Below, one piece after another: positions 31,140 through 40,102 of a stretch of 64,000 bases of DNA (position 1 is the stretch's first letter; every line of letters starts with the position of its first letter). The notes beneath the pieces were generated by a model, which saw nothing but the letters and a program-made list of their open reading frames with translations, did not search any database and was not told the DNA's origin. A program made the position numbers and the translations under genes. The DNA lies in assembly GCF_045291395.1 (NCBI RefSeq), contig NZ_CP152342.1, positions 4,402,001-4,466,000 on the forward strand, in the 5' to 3' direction. Origin of the DNA: MR-S7 sp000400995. Lineage in GTDB: Bacteria > Pseudomonadota > Gammaproteobacteria > Burkholderiales > Burkholderiaceae_C.

Positions 31140-33059
31140 ATGCCTTCCACACCTGCGCGCGTGCTCGCCGTCATCCCGCCGATGACGCAGCTCAACACGC
31201 CCTACCCCTCCACCGCCTACCTCACGGGCTTCCTGCGCTCGCGCGGCGTGGCCGCCTTCCAGGAAGACCTGGCGATCGCGCTGGTGCTGCGGCTGCTCTC
31301 GCAGAGCGGGCTGGCGCGCGTCCTGGAACGCGCGCGGGCGCTGCCTGAAAAACGGCGCAGCCCCGCCGTGCAGTCGTTCCTCGCGCAGCAGGCGCGGTAT
31401 CTGGCCACCATCGGCCCCGTGATCGCCTTCCTGCAGGGACGCGACGGCACGCTGGCCCACCGCATCGCGGGCCGCGCCTGGCTGCCCGAAGGGCCGCGCT
31501 TCGCCGCACTGGACGTGTACGAGGACGACGGCAGCGGCGACCCGCTGGGCTGGGCCTTCGGTGCGCTGGGCCTGGCGGACAAGGCCAAGCACCTGGCCAC
31601 GCTCTACCTCAACGACCTGGCCGACGTGCTGCGCGATGCGGTGGACGAGCGCTTCGAGTTCGTGCGCTACGCCGAATCGCTGGCGGGCAGCCAGCCCACG
31701 TTCGACCCGCTGGCCGATGCGCTGGCCCAGGCGCCCACTCTCGTGGACGAGGCACTCGCCGCGCTCACGCACGAGGCCATCGAGCGCCACGCGCCCGACG
31801 TGGTGCTGCTCTCGGTGCCCTTTCCCGGCTCGGTGTACGGGGCCTTCCGCATCGCCCAGGCCATCAAGGCGCGGCATCCGCACATCGTCACCGTGCTCGG
31901 CGGCGGCTTCGTGAACACCGAGCTGCGCGAACTCAGCGACCCGCGCGTGTTCGACTTCTTCGACTACGTGACGCTGGACGCGGGCGAGCGCCCGCTGCTC
32001 GCGCTGCTGGAGCACCTGCGCGGCGAGCGCGGCCGCCAGCGGCTGGTGCGCACCTTCGTGCGCGAGGGCGACCAAGAGGGTGGAGAAGTGCGCTACGTGA
32101 ACCTGATGGAAGCCGACGTGGCCTTCGCCGAGGTGGGCACGCCCACCTGGGACGGGCTGCCGCTCTCCGACTATCTGTCGCTGCTGGACATGCTCAACCC
32201 CATGCACCGCCTCTGGAGCGACGGGCGCTGGAACAAGCTCACCGTGGCCCACGGCTGCTACTGGAAGAAGTGCAGCTTCTGCGACGTGGGGCTGGACTAC
32301 ATCGGCCGCTACGAGGGCGCGAGCGCGCAGGTGCTGGCCGACCGCATCGAGGCCATCGTGGCCGAGACGGGGCAGACGGGCTTCCACTTCGTCGACGAGG
32401 CCGCGCCGCCGAAGGCGCTCAAGGCCCTGGCCAGCGAACTCATCGCGCGCGGCACGGGCATCTCGTGGTGGGGCAACGTGCGCTTCGAGAAGACCTTCAC
32501 GCCCGATCTGGCGGAGCTGCTGGCCGACTCGGGCTGCATCGCTATCTCGGGCGGGCTGGAGGTCGCCTCCGACCGGCTGCTCGCGCTCATGAAGAAGGGC
32601 GTTTCCGTCGACCAGGTGGCGCGCGTGACGCGGGCCTTCAGCGACGCGGGCATCCTCGTGCACGCCTACCTGATGTACGGCTTTCCCACGCAGACGGTGC
32701 AGGACACGGTGGACGCGCTGGAGTACGTGCGCCAGCTCTTCGAGAACGGCTGCATCCAGAGCGGCTTCTTCCACCGTTTCGCCTGCACCGTGCATTCCCC
32801 CGTGGGGCAGAACCCCGGGGAATACGGCATCGCCCTCGCCCCGCTGCCGCCGGGCGGCTTCGCGAAGAACGACGTGGCCTTCACCGACCCCACGGGCACC
32901 GACCACGACGCGCTGGGCGCGGGGCTGAAGAAGGCCATCTACAACTACATGCACGGCATCGGCCTGGAGGAGGACGCGCGCATGTGGTTCCCCTTCAAGG
33001 TGCCCAAGACCACGGTGCGGCGCGACCGCATCGCGCGGGCGCTGCAGACACGGCCTTGA
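31140..33059 (+). CDS. Cobalamin-binding-domain radical SAM protein
   Basis: A 639-residue radical S-adenosylmethionine enzyme with an N-terminal B12-binding-type domain (IPPMTQLNTPYPSTAYLTGFLRSRG, and VLLSVPFPGSVYGAFRIAQAI then VTVLGGGFVNTELREL). The iron-sulfur cluster motif is AHGCYWKKCSFCDV (residues about 376-389), a CX4CX2C spacing instead of the standard CX3CX2C, as seen in some cobalamin-type subfamilies. ISGGLEVASDRLL and HAYLMYGFPTQT follow as SAM-binding strands. The reaction is unknown. No precursor peptide, lipid or cofactor gene is adjacent, so context does not help. Confidence 0.85.
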   Translation: MPSTPARVLAVIPPMTQLNTPYPSTAYLTGFLRSRGVAAFQEDLAIALVLRLLSQSGLARVLERARALPEKRRSPAVQSFLAQQARYLATIGPVIAFLQGRDGTLAHRIAGRAWLPEGPRFAALDVYEDDGSGDPLGWAFGALGLADKAKHLATLYLNDLADVLRDAVDERFEFVRYAESLAGSQPTFDPLADALAQAPTLVDEALAALTHEAIERHAPDVVLLSVPFPGSVYGAFRIAQAIKARHPHIVTVLGGGFVNTELRELSDPRVFDFFDYVTLDAGERPLLALLEHLRGERGRQRLVRTFVREGDQEGGEVRYVNLMEADVAFAEVGTPTWDGLPLSDYLSLLDMLNPMHRLWSDGRWNKLTVAHGCYWKKCSFCDVGLDYIGRYEGASAQVLADRIEAIVAETGQTGFHFVDEAAPPKALKALASELIARGTGISWWGNVRFEKTFTPDLAELLADSGCIAISGGLEVASDRLLALMKKGVSVDQVARVTRAFSDAGILVHAYLMYGFPTQTVQDTVDALEYVRQLFENGCIQSGFFHRFACTVHSPVGQNPGEYGIALAPLPPGGFAKNDVAFTDPTGTDHDALGAGLKKAIYNYMHGIGLEEDARMWFPFKVPKTTVRRDRIARALQTRP

Positions 33060-33070
33060 ACTCCTGTTTT

Positions 33071-33113
33071 CATAGCTGTTTGCGCTTGTCCAGCAAGCGC
33101 TAGAGGCCTATTT
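33071..33113 (+). repeat. Dispersed hairpin repeat, copy 10 (terminator-like)
   Basis: Forward copy after the radical SAM gene: CATAGCTGTTT, GCGCTTG TCCAG CAAGCGC, TAGAGGCC, then TATTTC. Perfect 7-base stem. Confidence 0.8.
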
Positions 33114-33183
33114 CATTCAAAATCTCCAGCCGCACTGAAAACCCCCTACCATCGCTCCACTTTTCACACCACGGAGGAAGCAG

Positions 33184-34476
33184 ATGGGGATGTTTCAATG
33201 GAACGAGCGCCCGGCAGAGGTGCTGCAGTCGGGCGGCGTGATCGGGCCCGACGAGCGCCTGCCCTGGCCGCAGACGGGGCTGATGGGCATCCAGCACGTG
33301 ATCGCGATGTTCGGCTCCACGGTGCTGGCGCCGATCCTCATGGGGTTCGACCCCAACCTGGCGGTGTTCATGAGCGGCATCGGCACGCTGATCTTCTTCC
33401 TCATCACCGGCGGCAAGGTGCCGAGCTACCTGGGCTCGTCGTTCGCGTTCATCGGCGTGGTGATCGCGGCCACGGCCTATGCGGGCAAGGGGCCCAACGC
33501 CAACGTGGGCGTGGCGCTGGGCGGCATCATCGCCTGCGGGCTGGTCTACACGCTGGTGGGCGTGGTGGTGCACCTGATCGGCACGGGCTGGATCGAGCGC
33601 TTCATGCCGCCCGTGGTGACGGGCGCGGTGGTGGCGGTGATCGGGCTGAACCTGGCCGCCATCCCCGTCAAGAACATGGCGGCCAACAACTTCGAGGCGT
33701 GGATGCAGGCGCTCACCTTCGTCTGCGTGGCCCTGGTGGCGGTGTTCACGCGCGGCATGCTGCAGCGCCTGCTGATCCTGGTGGGCCTGATCGTGGCGAG
33801 CATCGCCTACGCCGTGCTCACCAACGGCCTGGGCCTGGGCAAGCCGGTGGACGTGTCGGGCATCGCCAATGCGGCATGGTTCGGCATGCCGCAGTTCCAC
33901 GCGCCGGTGTTCAGCGCGCCGGCCATGCTGCTGATCGTGCCCGTGGTCATCATCCTGGTGGCCGAGAACCTGGGCCACATCAAGGCCGTGACGGCCATGA
34001 CGGGCAAGAACCTCGACCAGTACATGGGCCGCGCCTTCATCGGCGACGGCGTGGCGACGATGGTCAGCGGCGCCGCCGGCGGCACGGGCGTGACCACCTA
34101 TGCCGAGAACATCGGCGTGATGGCCGCCACGCGCATCTATTCGACCGCCGTGTTCCTCGTGGCCGCCGTGCTGGCGGTGCTGCTGGGCTTCTCGCCGAAG
34201 TTCGGCGCGCTGATCCAGGCGATCCCGCTGCCGGTGATGGGCGGCGTGTCGATCGTGGTGTTCGGCCTGATCGCCATCGCGGGCGCCAAGATCTGGGTGG
34301 ACAACCGCGTGGACTTCTCGCAGAACAAGAACCTCATCGTGGCGGCCATCACCGTGATCCTGGGCACGGGCGAGTTCACGCTGAAGTTCGGCGACTTCGC
34401 GCTGGGCGGCATCGGCACCGCGACCTTCGGCGCGATCCTGCTCTACGCGCTGCTCGACCGCGGGCGCAGTCAATAA
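33184..34476 (+). CDS. NCS2-family nucleobase:cation symporter (uracil permease type)
   Basis: An inner-membrane transporter of 430 residues with about 14 hydrophobic segments. The substrate-binding signature LVAENLGHIKAVTAMTGKNLD contains the glutamate of UraA/RutG-type permeases, followed by MGRAFIGDGVATMVSGAAGG and TTYAENIGVMAATRI. Uracil or another pyrimidine is the likely cargo, imported with protons. A strong GGAGGAAG site precedes ATG 33184. No pyrimidine catabolic gene is adjacent. Its end overlaps the convergent zinc-ribbon gene by 7 bases. Confidence 0.88.
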   Translation: MGMFQWNERPAEVLQSGGVIGPDERLPWPQTGLMGIQHVIAMFGSTVLAPILMGFDPNLAVFMSGIGTLIFFLITGGKVPSYLGSSFAFIGVVIAATAYAGKGPNANVGVALGGIIACGLVYTLVGVVVHLIGTGWIERFMPPVVTGAVVAVIGLNLAAIPVKNMAANNFEAWMQALTFVCVALVAVFTRGMLQRLLILVGLIVASIAYAVLTNGLGLGKPVDVSGIANAAWFGMPQFHAPVFSAPAMLLIVPVVIILVAENLGHIKAVTAMTGKNLDQYMGRAFIGDGVATMVSGAAGGTGVTTYAENIGVMAATRIYSTAVFLVAAVLAVLLGFSPKFGALIQAIPLPVMGGVSIVVFGLIAIAGAKIWVDNRVDFSQNKNLIVAAITVILGTGEFTLKFGDFALGGIGTATFGAILLYALLDRGRSQ

Positions 34477-35204
34477 CGCCGCAGCAGCGACCAGACCAGT
34501 TCGATGCCTGCGGTGAGCAGGTCGAACTGCTCGTCGCCGCGCCCCTCCAGCCGCTCGCGCTGGCGCGCGCGCTCCTCGCGCGTGCGGTTGCGCTCCAGCG
34601 CGACGAGCGCGTCGGCCAGCGCATCGGGCGAGCGCTCGTCGGCCGGGGCGGTGCGCTGCGCCGCGCGGCCATGGCGCGCGAGGGCCTTGTCCACGGCCTG
34701 CGGGTCGAGCAGCGAGAGGGCCGAGCGGCAGTAAGGGCAGGCGTGGTCGTTGCGGATGTCCACCGTGCCTCCGCAGCTCGTGCAGGCGATGGTGCCCACG
34801 CGCTCGGCCAGGGCCTCGATCTCCACCTTCGAGAGGTGGCGCACGAAGCCCTTTTCCACCATGAACGAGCCGAAAGTCGAAAAGCGCCCGTGCCGCGCAG
34901 CGCAACGGTAGGTGACGTAGCGCCCGCCCTGGGCCACGTCGTAGCCCTTGACCAGCGCCTTGCTGCAGCGCGGGCACTGCAGGCGCTCGGACAGCGGGTG
35001 GTGCGCGTCGCCGCCATGGTCGTGCAGCAGCTCGAACAGCTCCAGCACGGCCGCGGGGGCCAGGCGCGTGTTCTCCTGCGGGTCGAACCACATGCCCTGG
35101 CAGGCGAAGCACAGGTCCAGTTCCAGCGTGCCTCCGCCGTTCGCGGCGAAGCGGCGGATGTCCGTGGGTTGGCGGCAGGAAGGGCAGCGCGGCGTGAAGG
35201 GCAT
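34470..35204 (-). CDS. Zinc-ribbon protein (TFIIB-like zinc finger)
   Basis: A 244-residue cytoplasmic protein with several CXXC knuckles: CPSC and CFACQGMWFDPQE at the N-terminus (the zf-TFIIB signature), CPRC with a later Cys in the centre, and CTSC ... CPYC near residue 150. The last 70 residues are charged and probably coiled-coil (LERNRTREERARQRERLEGR). Such proteins are common hypotheticals; metal binding is probable but the role is unknown. It is divergent from the CoA-transferase gene. Confidence 0.75.
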   Translation of the reverse strand: MPFTPRCPSCRQPTDIRRFAANGGGTLELDLCFACQGMWFDPQENTRLAPAAVLELFELLHDHGGDAHHPLSERLQCPRCSKALVKGYDVAQGGRYVTYRCAARHGRFSTFGSFMVEKGFVRHLSKVEIEALAERVGTIACTSCGGTVDIRNDHACPYCRSALSLLDPQAVDKALARHGRAAQRTAPADERSPDALADALVALERNRTREERARQRERLEGRGDEQFDLLTAGIELVWSLLRRY

Positions 35205-35291
35205 GGTGGCGGCGATCGTAGCGCCGACCCGACTCAGGGTTAACCCTTGTTACACCCATTAAGATCGGGCGTCTTTCCGCCTGGAGTCCGT

Positions 35292-36812
35292 GTGTCCTCT
35301 TCGTCCGCCCCCCGCATCCAGAACCCCGCGCTGCGCCGCAAGATCATGAGCGCGGCCGAGGCCGCCGCGCTGATCCCGGCCGGCGCCACCGTCGGCATGA
35401 GCGGCTTCACCGGCGCGGGCTATCCCAAGCAGGTGCCGCAGGCACTGGCCGCGCGCATCCAGGCCGAGCACGCGGCGGGCCGTCCGTTCCAGATCGACCT
35501 GTGGACGGGCGCCTCCACCGCGCCGGAGCTCGACGGCGTGCTGGCCCAGGTGAACGGCCTGGGCCGGCGCCTGCCCTTCCAGTCCGACCCGCTGTGCCGC
35601 CAGCGCATCAACGCGGGTGAGATCGACTACGTGGACATCCACCTCTCGCACGTGGCGCAGCACGCGTGGTTCGGCTTCCTGGGCCGCATGCAGGTGGCGG
35701 TGGTGGAGGTGCTGGGCATCCTGCCCGACGGGCGGCTGATCCCCTCCACGGCCGTGGGCAACAACAAGACCTGGCTGGAGATCGCCGACCAGGTGATCCT
35801 GGAGGTGAATGCGCTGCCGCCCCTCGCGATGGAGGGCATGCACGACATCTACTACGGCACGGCCATCCCGCCGCGCCGCCAGCCCATCCACCTGACGCAG
35901 GCCACCGAGCGCATCGGAGAGCCCTACCTGCACGTCGATCCGGCCAAGGTGATCGCCGTGGTGGAGACCTGCCAGGGCGACCGCAACACGGCCTTCGCCC
36001 CGCCGGACGCGGTGTCCAACCAGATCGCGGCGCACATCATCGACTTCCTCGCGCACGAGGTGAAGATGGACCGCCTTCCGCAGAACATGCTGCCGCTGCA
36101 GTCGGGCGTGGGCAACGTGGCCAATGCCGTGCTGGCCGGGCTGCTGGACGGCCCCTTCGACCACCTGCTGGGCTTTACCGAGGTGCTGCAGGACGGCATG
36201 CTGGAGCTCATCAAGCGCGGCAAGATGACCGCCGCCTCGGCCACCGCCATTTCCTTGAGCGGCGAGGCGCAGAAGGAATTCAACGACCGCATCGATTTCT
36301 ACCGCGACCGCATCGTGCTGCGACCGCAGGAGATCAGCAACCACCCCGAGCTGGTGCGCCGCCTGGGCGTGATCGCGATGAACGCGATGATCGAGGCCGA
36401 CATCTACGGCAACATCAACTCCACCCACATCATGGGCACGGGGATGATGAACGGCATCGGCGGCTCGGGCGACTACGCGCGCAACGGCTACCTCTCGTTC
36501 TTCGTCACGCCCTCGGTGGCCAAGGGTGGCACGGTGAGCTGCATCGTGCCCATGGTCTCGCACGTGGACCACACCGAGCACGACACGCAGATCATCGTCA
36601 CCGAGCAGGGCCTGGCCGACCTGCGCGGCCTCTCGCCGCGCCAGCGCGCGCAGGTCGTCATCGACCGCTGCGCCCACCCCGACTACCGCCCGCTGCTGCA
36701 GGACTACTTCGACCGCGCGCGGCGCCAGGGCGCGCAGCACACGCCGCACCTGCTGGGCGAGGCCCTGTCCTGGCACGATCGCTGCCTGCGCACCGGCAGC
36801 ATGCGGCCCTGA
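35292..36812 (+). CDS. Succinyl-CoA:acetate CoA-transferase (acetyl-CoA hydrolase/transferase family)
   Basis: A class I CoA-transferase of 506 residues moving CoA between acetate and succinate or similar acids. The N-terminus GATVGMSGFTGAGYPKQVPQAL, the catalytic glutamate region LLGFTEVLQDGMLELI, the glycine loops LQSGVGNVANAVLAG and HIMGTGMMNGIGGSGDYARN, and the end ITEQGLADLRGLSPRQRAQ-type segment match this family. GTG 35292 is chosen because GGAG lies 5 bases ahead; a TTG at 35247 is also open. It may recycle CoA from the acyl-CoA pathways nearby. Confidence 0.88.
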   Translation: MSSSSAPRIQNPALRRKIMSAAEAAALIPAGATVGMSGFTGAGYPKQVPQALAARIQAEHAAGRPFQIDLWTGASTAPELDGVLAQVNGLGRRLPFQSDPLCRQRINAGEIDYVDIHLSHVAQHAWFGFLGRMQVAVVEVLGILPDGRLIPSTAVGNNKTWLEIADQVILEVNALPPLAMEGMHDIYYGTAIPPRRQPIHLTQATERIGEPYLHVDPAKVIAVVETCQGDRNTAFAPPDAVSNQIAAHIIDFLAHEVKMDRLPQNMLPLQSGVGNVANAVLAGLLDGPFDHLLGFTEVLQDGMLELIKRGKMTAASATAISLSGEAQKEFNDRIDFYRDRIVLRPQEISNHPELVRRLGVIAMNAMIEADIYGNINSTHIMGTGMMNGIGGSGDYARNGYLSFFVTPSVAKGGTVSCIVPMVSHVDHTEHDTQIIVTEQGLADLRGLSPRQRAQVVIDRCAHPDYRPLLQDYFDRARRQGAQHTPHLLGEALSWHDRCLRTGSMRP

Positions 36813-36827
36813 GGGCCGCGCCGGCGG

Positions 36828-37976
36828 TCAGCCGATGAAGCGGCCCGTGCCGCCGAGCACGCCCAGGTCGATGTAGCGCGAGCCCACGTAGGGCATCTGG
36901 CCGCTGTAGTCCACCGTGAAGCCGCCCAGGTCCAGGTTGCGGATGGACGACAGCGCCGCGCGCAGCCGGGCCTGCGTGGGGTCCTTGCCCGCGCGCTCCA
37001 GGCCTTCGAGCAGCACGCGCGCGTTCACGTAGGCCTCCAGGCTGCCCTGGGAGAAATCGCCCTTGCCCTGCGCGCGCATGGCGGCCTGGTAGTCGCGCAC
37101 CAGCTGCAGCTTGGCGCGGTGCGGGTCGGGCACGATCATGGTGAGCGCCAGGCCGCTGCCGTCCTCGCCCAGGCTGGACAGGCTGGCGCTGGGCAAGGTC
37201 ACGCTCAAACCAGCCATGAGCACGCCGGGCGACTGCTTCCTGAGGCCGCGCACCAGCGCCACCGACACCGTGCCCGCCGTGGCCAGCAGCACGGCCGAGG
37301 GGCGCGCGGCCGCCACGGCCTGCAGCACCTGCGGCAGGTTCTTGCCGTCGGTGGCCACGGCGGCCTGCACGGCGGGCTTCATGTTCAGCGCGGCGAGCAC
37401 TGCCGCCGCCACCTCCAGCAGTTCGCGGCCGTAGCCGTTGTCCTGGTGCACGATGCCGATGCCCTTGAGGCCCATGCCCGCCAGGCGCTGCACGAGGCGC
37501 TGCACCTCGTCGGTATAGCTCGCGCGCACGTGGAACACGTTGCGCGCGTTCTTGCGCAGCGATGCGGCGCCGGTGATCGGGGCGATGTGGGGCAGGCCCG
37601 CCTCCTCGATGAGCGGCAGGATGGCGGTGTTGTTGGGCGTGCCCACGCACGACAGCAGCGCGAACGCGCTGCCCTGCCCGATGATCTGCTGGACGTTGGC
37701 CAGCGTGCGCTCGGGCTCGTAGGCGTCGTCCACCATCTGCAGCTGCACGCTGCGCCCGTGCACGCCGCCGCGCGCGTTGGCGTGCGCGAAGGCCGCGCCG
37801 GCGCCCTGCTGGATGTCGCTGCCGAAGCCCGCCAGCGGGCCGCTCATGGCCGCGGAGCAGCCGATGGCGATGGCCTTGGCCGACAGGCCCGGCACGTCCT
37901 GCGCGTGCGCGGGGCGCACGAAGGCGGGCGCGGCCACGGTGGCGGCGGCACGGAGTACGAATTGACGGCGTTGCAT
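36828..37976 (-). CDS. ABC transporter substrate-binding protein (branched-chain amino acid type)
   Basis: A periplasmic type I binding protein of 382 residues (LivJ/LivK fold). The N-terminus MQRRQFVLRAAATVAAPAF ... AHAQ resembles a Tat signal with its twin arginines. Core segments are IAIGCSAAMSGPLAGFGSDIQQGAGAAF, VDDAYEPERTLANVQQII and HQDNGYGREL. ATG 37976 gives the complete signal. No permease or ATPase gene is adjacent, so it is an orphan receptor. Ligand unknown. Confidence 0.85.
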   Translation of the reverse strand: MQRRQFVLRAAATVAAPAFVRPAHAQDVPGLSAKAIAIGCSAAMSGPLAGFGSDIQQGAGAAFAHANARGGVHGRSVQLQMVDDAYEPERTLANVQQIIGQGSAFALLSCVGTPNNTAILPLIEEAGLPHIAPITGAASLRKNARNVFHVRASYTDEVQRLVQRLAGMGLKGIGIVHQDNGYGRELLEVAAAVLAALNMKPAVQAAVATDGKNLPQVLQAVAAARPSAVLLATAGTVSVALVRGLRKQSPGVLMAGLSVTLPSASLSSLGEDGSGLALTMIVPDPHRAKLQLVRDYQAAMRAQGKGDFSQGSLEAYVNARVLLEGLERAGKDPTQARLRAALSSIRNLDLGGFTVDYSGQMPYVGSRYIDLGVLGGTGRFIG

Positions 37977-38185
37977 GGTGTCTGGAATCACGGAAGGCCA
38001 ACGATCTTCCCGGCCGCTCGCGGTGCCCGGCGCTGGGCGCCGGCGCTTCCGACGGGAAACGGATAAGCTCAAGCGAGCAAAACGCGCGATTCTGGGCGCG
38101 ATCGGGGGCGCAGCAGGGTTGCATTTCGCGCCACGCACCTCCCCATTCGCGCCAGCGCCCTTCCTCCGTCCTCTACCGCCCTGCC

Positions 38186-38608
38186 ATGTCCCTCTGGAAA
38201 AAGCCCATCACCCTGACCCAGGTCAACCAGAACGGCGCCCGCACCGCCGTGAGCCACCTGGGCATCGAGTTCACCGAAGTCGGCGACGATTTCCTGCGTG
38301 CCCGCGTGCCCGTGGACGAGCGCACGCGCCAGCCCTTCGGCCTGCTGCACGGCGGCGTGAGCGTGGTGCTGGCCGAGACGCTGGGCTCGGTGGGCGCCTA
38401 CCACGCGTCGCCCGAAGGCTGGATGGCCGTGGGCCTGGACATCAATGCCAACCACCTGCGCGCGGTGAAAACCGGCTGGGTCACGGGCACGGCGCGGCCC
38501 GTGCACATCGGCAAGACCACGCAGGTGTGGCAGATCGACATGGTGAACGACGCGGGCGAGCCGACCTGCGTGTCGCGCATCACCATGGCGATGCTGGCGC
38601 CGAGGTAG
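38186..38608 (+). CDS. Hotdog-fold thioesterase (PaaI/MenI-like)
   Basis: A 140-residue acyl-CoA thioesterase of the PaaI/YdiI group. The active-site segment QPFGLLHGGVSVVLAETLGS (residues about 51-70) has the HGG turn and the catalytic glutamate of this family, followed by LDINANHLRAVKTGWVTGTA and a final beta strand. It would release CoA from an aromatic or medium-chain ester. It is a single gene, divergent from the ABC receptor. Confidence 0.87.
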   Translation: MSLWKKPITLTQVNQNGARTAVSHLGIEFTEVGDDFLRARVPVDERTRQPFGLLHGGVSVVLAETLGSVGAYHASPEGWMAVGLDINANHLRAVKTGWVTGTARPVHIGKTTQVWQIDMVNDAGEPTCVSRITMAMLAPR

Positions 38609-38826
38609 GGAACATCCCCCTGAGCGGCTGCGCCGCTCCATGCAGCCGCCAGAGACGGCAGCCCTTCGGGCACGTCCAAGCCTGCGCAGGCAGGCTCGGA
38701 GCCGCGGCCCTCAGCCCCTTCTCTCGGTTTCGCCGGGAAGGGGACGACGCCAGCGCGGCGGGGCGGCGCGGCCGGCTCAGGCCCTTGCGCGGCGTCTGCT
38801 GGCATGGGTTGCGCCAGTTTCAAGCC
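38609..38826. other. Intergenic region, no gene seen
   Basis: This stretch contains GC-rich palindromic pieces (GAGCGGCTGCGCCGCTC at 38623-38639, and CCTGCGCAGGCAGG) but no convincing coding sequence or RNA gene. A hairpin repeat follows. Confidence 0.5.
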
Positions 38827-38876
38827 AAAACGGGCTGCAGCGCTTATCCAGCAAGCGCGAGCAGCTACGCATTCAG
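38827..38876 (-). repeat. Dispersed hairpin repeat, copy 11, overlapping a stop codon
   Basis: Reverse copy: GCAGCGCTTATCCAGCAAGCGCGAGCAGCTACG. On the minus strand it follows the CoA transferase in terminator orientation and ends GCAGCCCGTTTT. The transferase TGA (38873-38875) is at its edge. Confidence 0.75.
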
Positions 38877-40102
38877 GAGCATCGATTTCCTTCGATGACG
38901 GCGGCGCAGGCCGCCAGCGCGTCGATCTCGGGGCCCGCCATGCCCAGTTCAGCGGACAGGATCTGCCGCGTGTGCTCGCCCCGCATCGGCGGCGGCCGCC
39001 ACGGGGCCTCGATGCCGCCGTAGCGCACCGGGTTGCGGATGCCCGGCACAGTGCCCAGCACCGCATGCTCCCACCGGCCCACCAGCGCGTTGGCGGCCAC
39101 CTGCCCGTGCGCCAGCAGTGCCGCGTAGTCGTTGATGGGCGCGCACACCAGGTCGTACTGCCGCGACAGTTCCAGCACCTCGGCCTGGGTGCGCTGCGCG
39201 AAGAACGGGACGATGACGTCCTGCAATTGCGCACGGTGCGCGAGGCGCGCCGGCGCGGTGGCGAAGCGCGGGTCGTCGGCCAGCGCCTCCTGGCCGATCG
39301 CGGCGCAGAACTTGCGCCACAGCGGCTGGGTGGCCACGAGGGTGACGTAGCCATCCTTCACCTCGTAGGTGCCCGAGGGCACGATCATCGGGTGCTGGCG
39401 GCCGCTGCGCGGCGGGACGATGCCCGTGAGCGCGTATTCCGTGACCGGCGGCGCCTGGAAGGCCACCAGCGCATCGAGCAGGCTGACGTTCACGCGCTGC
39501 CCGCGCCCCGTGCCGGCCAGGGCCAGCAGCGCGGCCAGCACGCCCTGGCACAGGTAGCTGCCGGCCAGCATGTCCGAGACCATGTTGCCCATGCGCAGCG
39601 GCGGGCCGTCGCCATCGCCGTTGATGCTCATGAGGCCGCCGAAGGCCTGCATGGTCGAGTCGGTGGCGGGCGCGCCGGCCAGCGGGCCGTCTTCGCCGAA
39701 GCCGTGGATGCTGGCGTAGACGAGCCGCGGGTTGGCCGCGGCCAGCGCGTCGTAGCCCAGGCCGAACCTTTCCATCACGCCGGGGCGGAAGTTCTGCACC
39801 ACGATGTCGCTGCGCGCCGCGAGCCGCGCGGCGACGGCGCGGCCCTCGGGGTGCTTCAGGTCCAGGCAGATGCTGCGCTTGTTGCGGTTGAGGCTCAGGT
39901 GCGCGCTGCTTTCGCCGGGCGCTACTTGGTGGCCCACGCCGCGCGCCCAGTCGCCCTCGGGCGGCTCGACCTTGATCACGTCCGCGCCCAGGTCGGCCAG
40001 CAGCATGGCGCACGACGGGCCGGCCACGCCCTGGCTGAAGTCGATCAGGCGGCGGCCCGCCAGCGGCCCCGGGCCGCACTCATTCGGGCTGGATACCTGC
40101 AT
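38873..40102 (-). CDS. CaiB/BaiF family CoA transferase (cluster B)
   Basis: A class III CoA transferase of 409 residues. Core motifs are LIDFSQGVAGPSCAMLLADLGADVIKVE, SLNRNKRSICLDLKHPEG, VVQNFRPGVMERFGLGYDAL and GAPATDSTMQAFGGLM (Asp of the active site). The last residues (GNRCS) run into a hairpin repeat. It is the final gene of cluster B and its start overlaps the end of the upstream Bug gene by 23 bases, pointing to co-translation. Confidence 0.88.
   Translation of the reverse strand: MQVSSPNECGPGPLAGRRLIDFSQGVAGPSCAMLLADLGADVIKVEPPEGDWARGVGHQVAPGESSAHLSLNRNKRSICLDLKHPEGRAVAARLAARSDIVVQNFRPGVMERFGLGYDALAAANPRLVYASIHGFGEDGPLAGAPATDSTMQAFGGLMSINGDGDGPPLRMGNMVSDMLAGSYLCQGVLAALLALAGTGRGQRVNVSLLDALVAFQAPPVTEYALTGIVPPRSGRQHPMIVPSGTYEVKDGYVTLVATQPLWRKFCAAIGQEALADDPRFATAPARLAHRAQLQDVIVPFFAQRTQAEVLELSRQYDLVCAPINDYAALLAHGQVAANALVGRWEHAVLGTVPGIRNPVRYGGIEAPWRPPPMRGEHTRQILSAELGMAGPEIDALAACAAVIEGNRCS

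Noticed and set aside
30183..32954. Very long antisense open frames (also at 33100-35259, 28230-29753, 53316-55712 and 47557-49518)
   Set aside because: They run opposite to, or beyond, well-supported genes, have Arg/Ala/His-rich composition typical of high-GC shadow frames, and show no domain. Only parts matching recognised families were kept.
38609..38826. Possible small gene or RNA in the thioesterase-CoA transferase gap
   Set aside because: Only short GC palindromes are present; no promoter-like, RNA-family or conserved coding signal was recognised.
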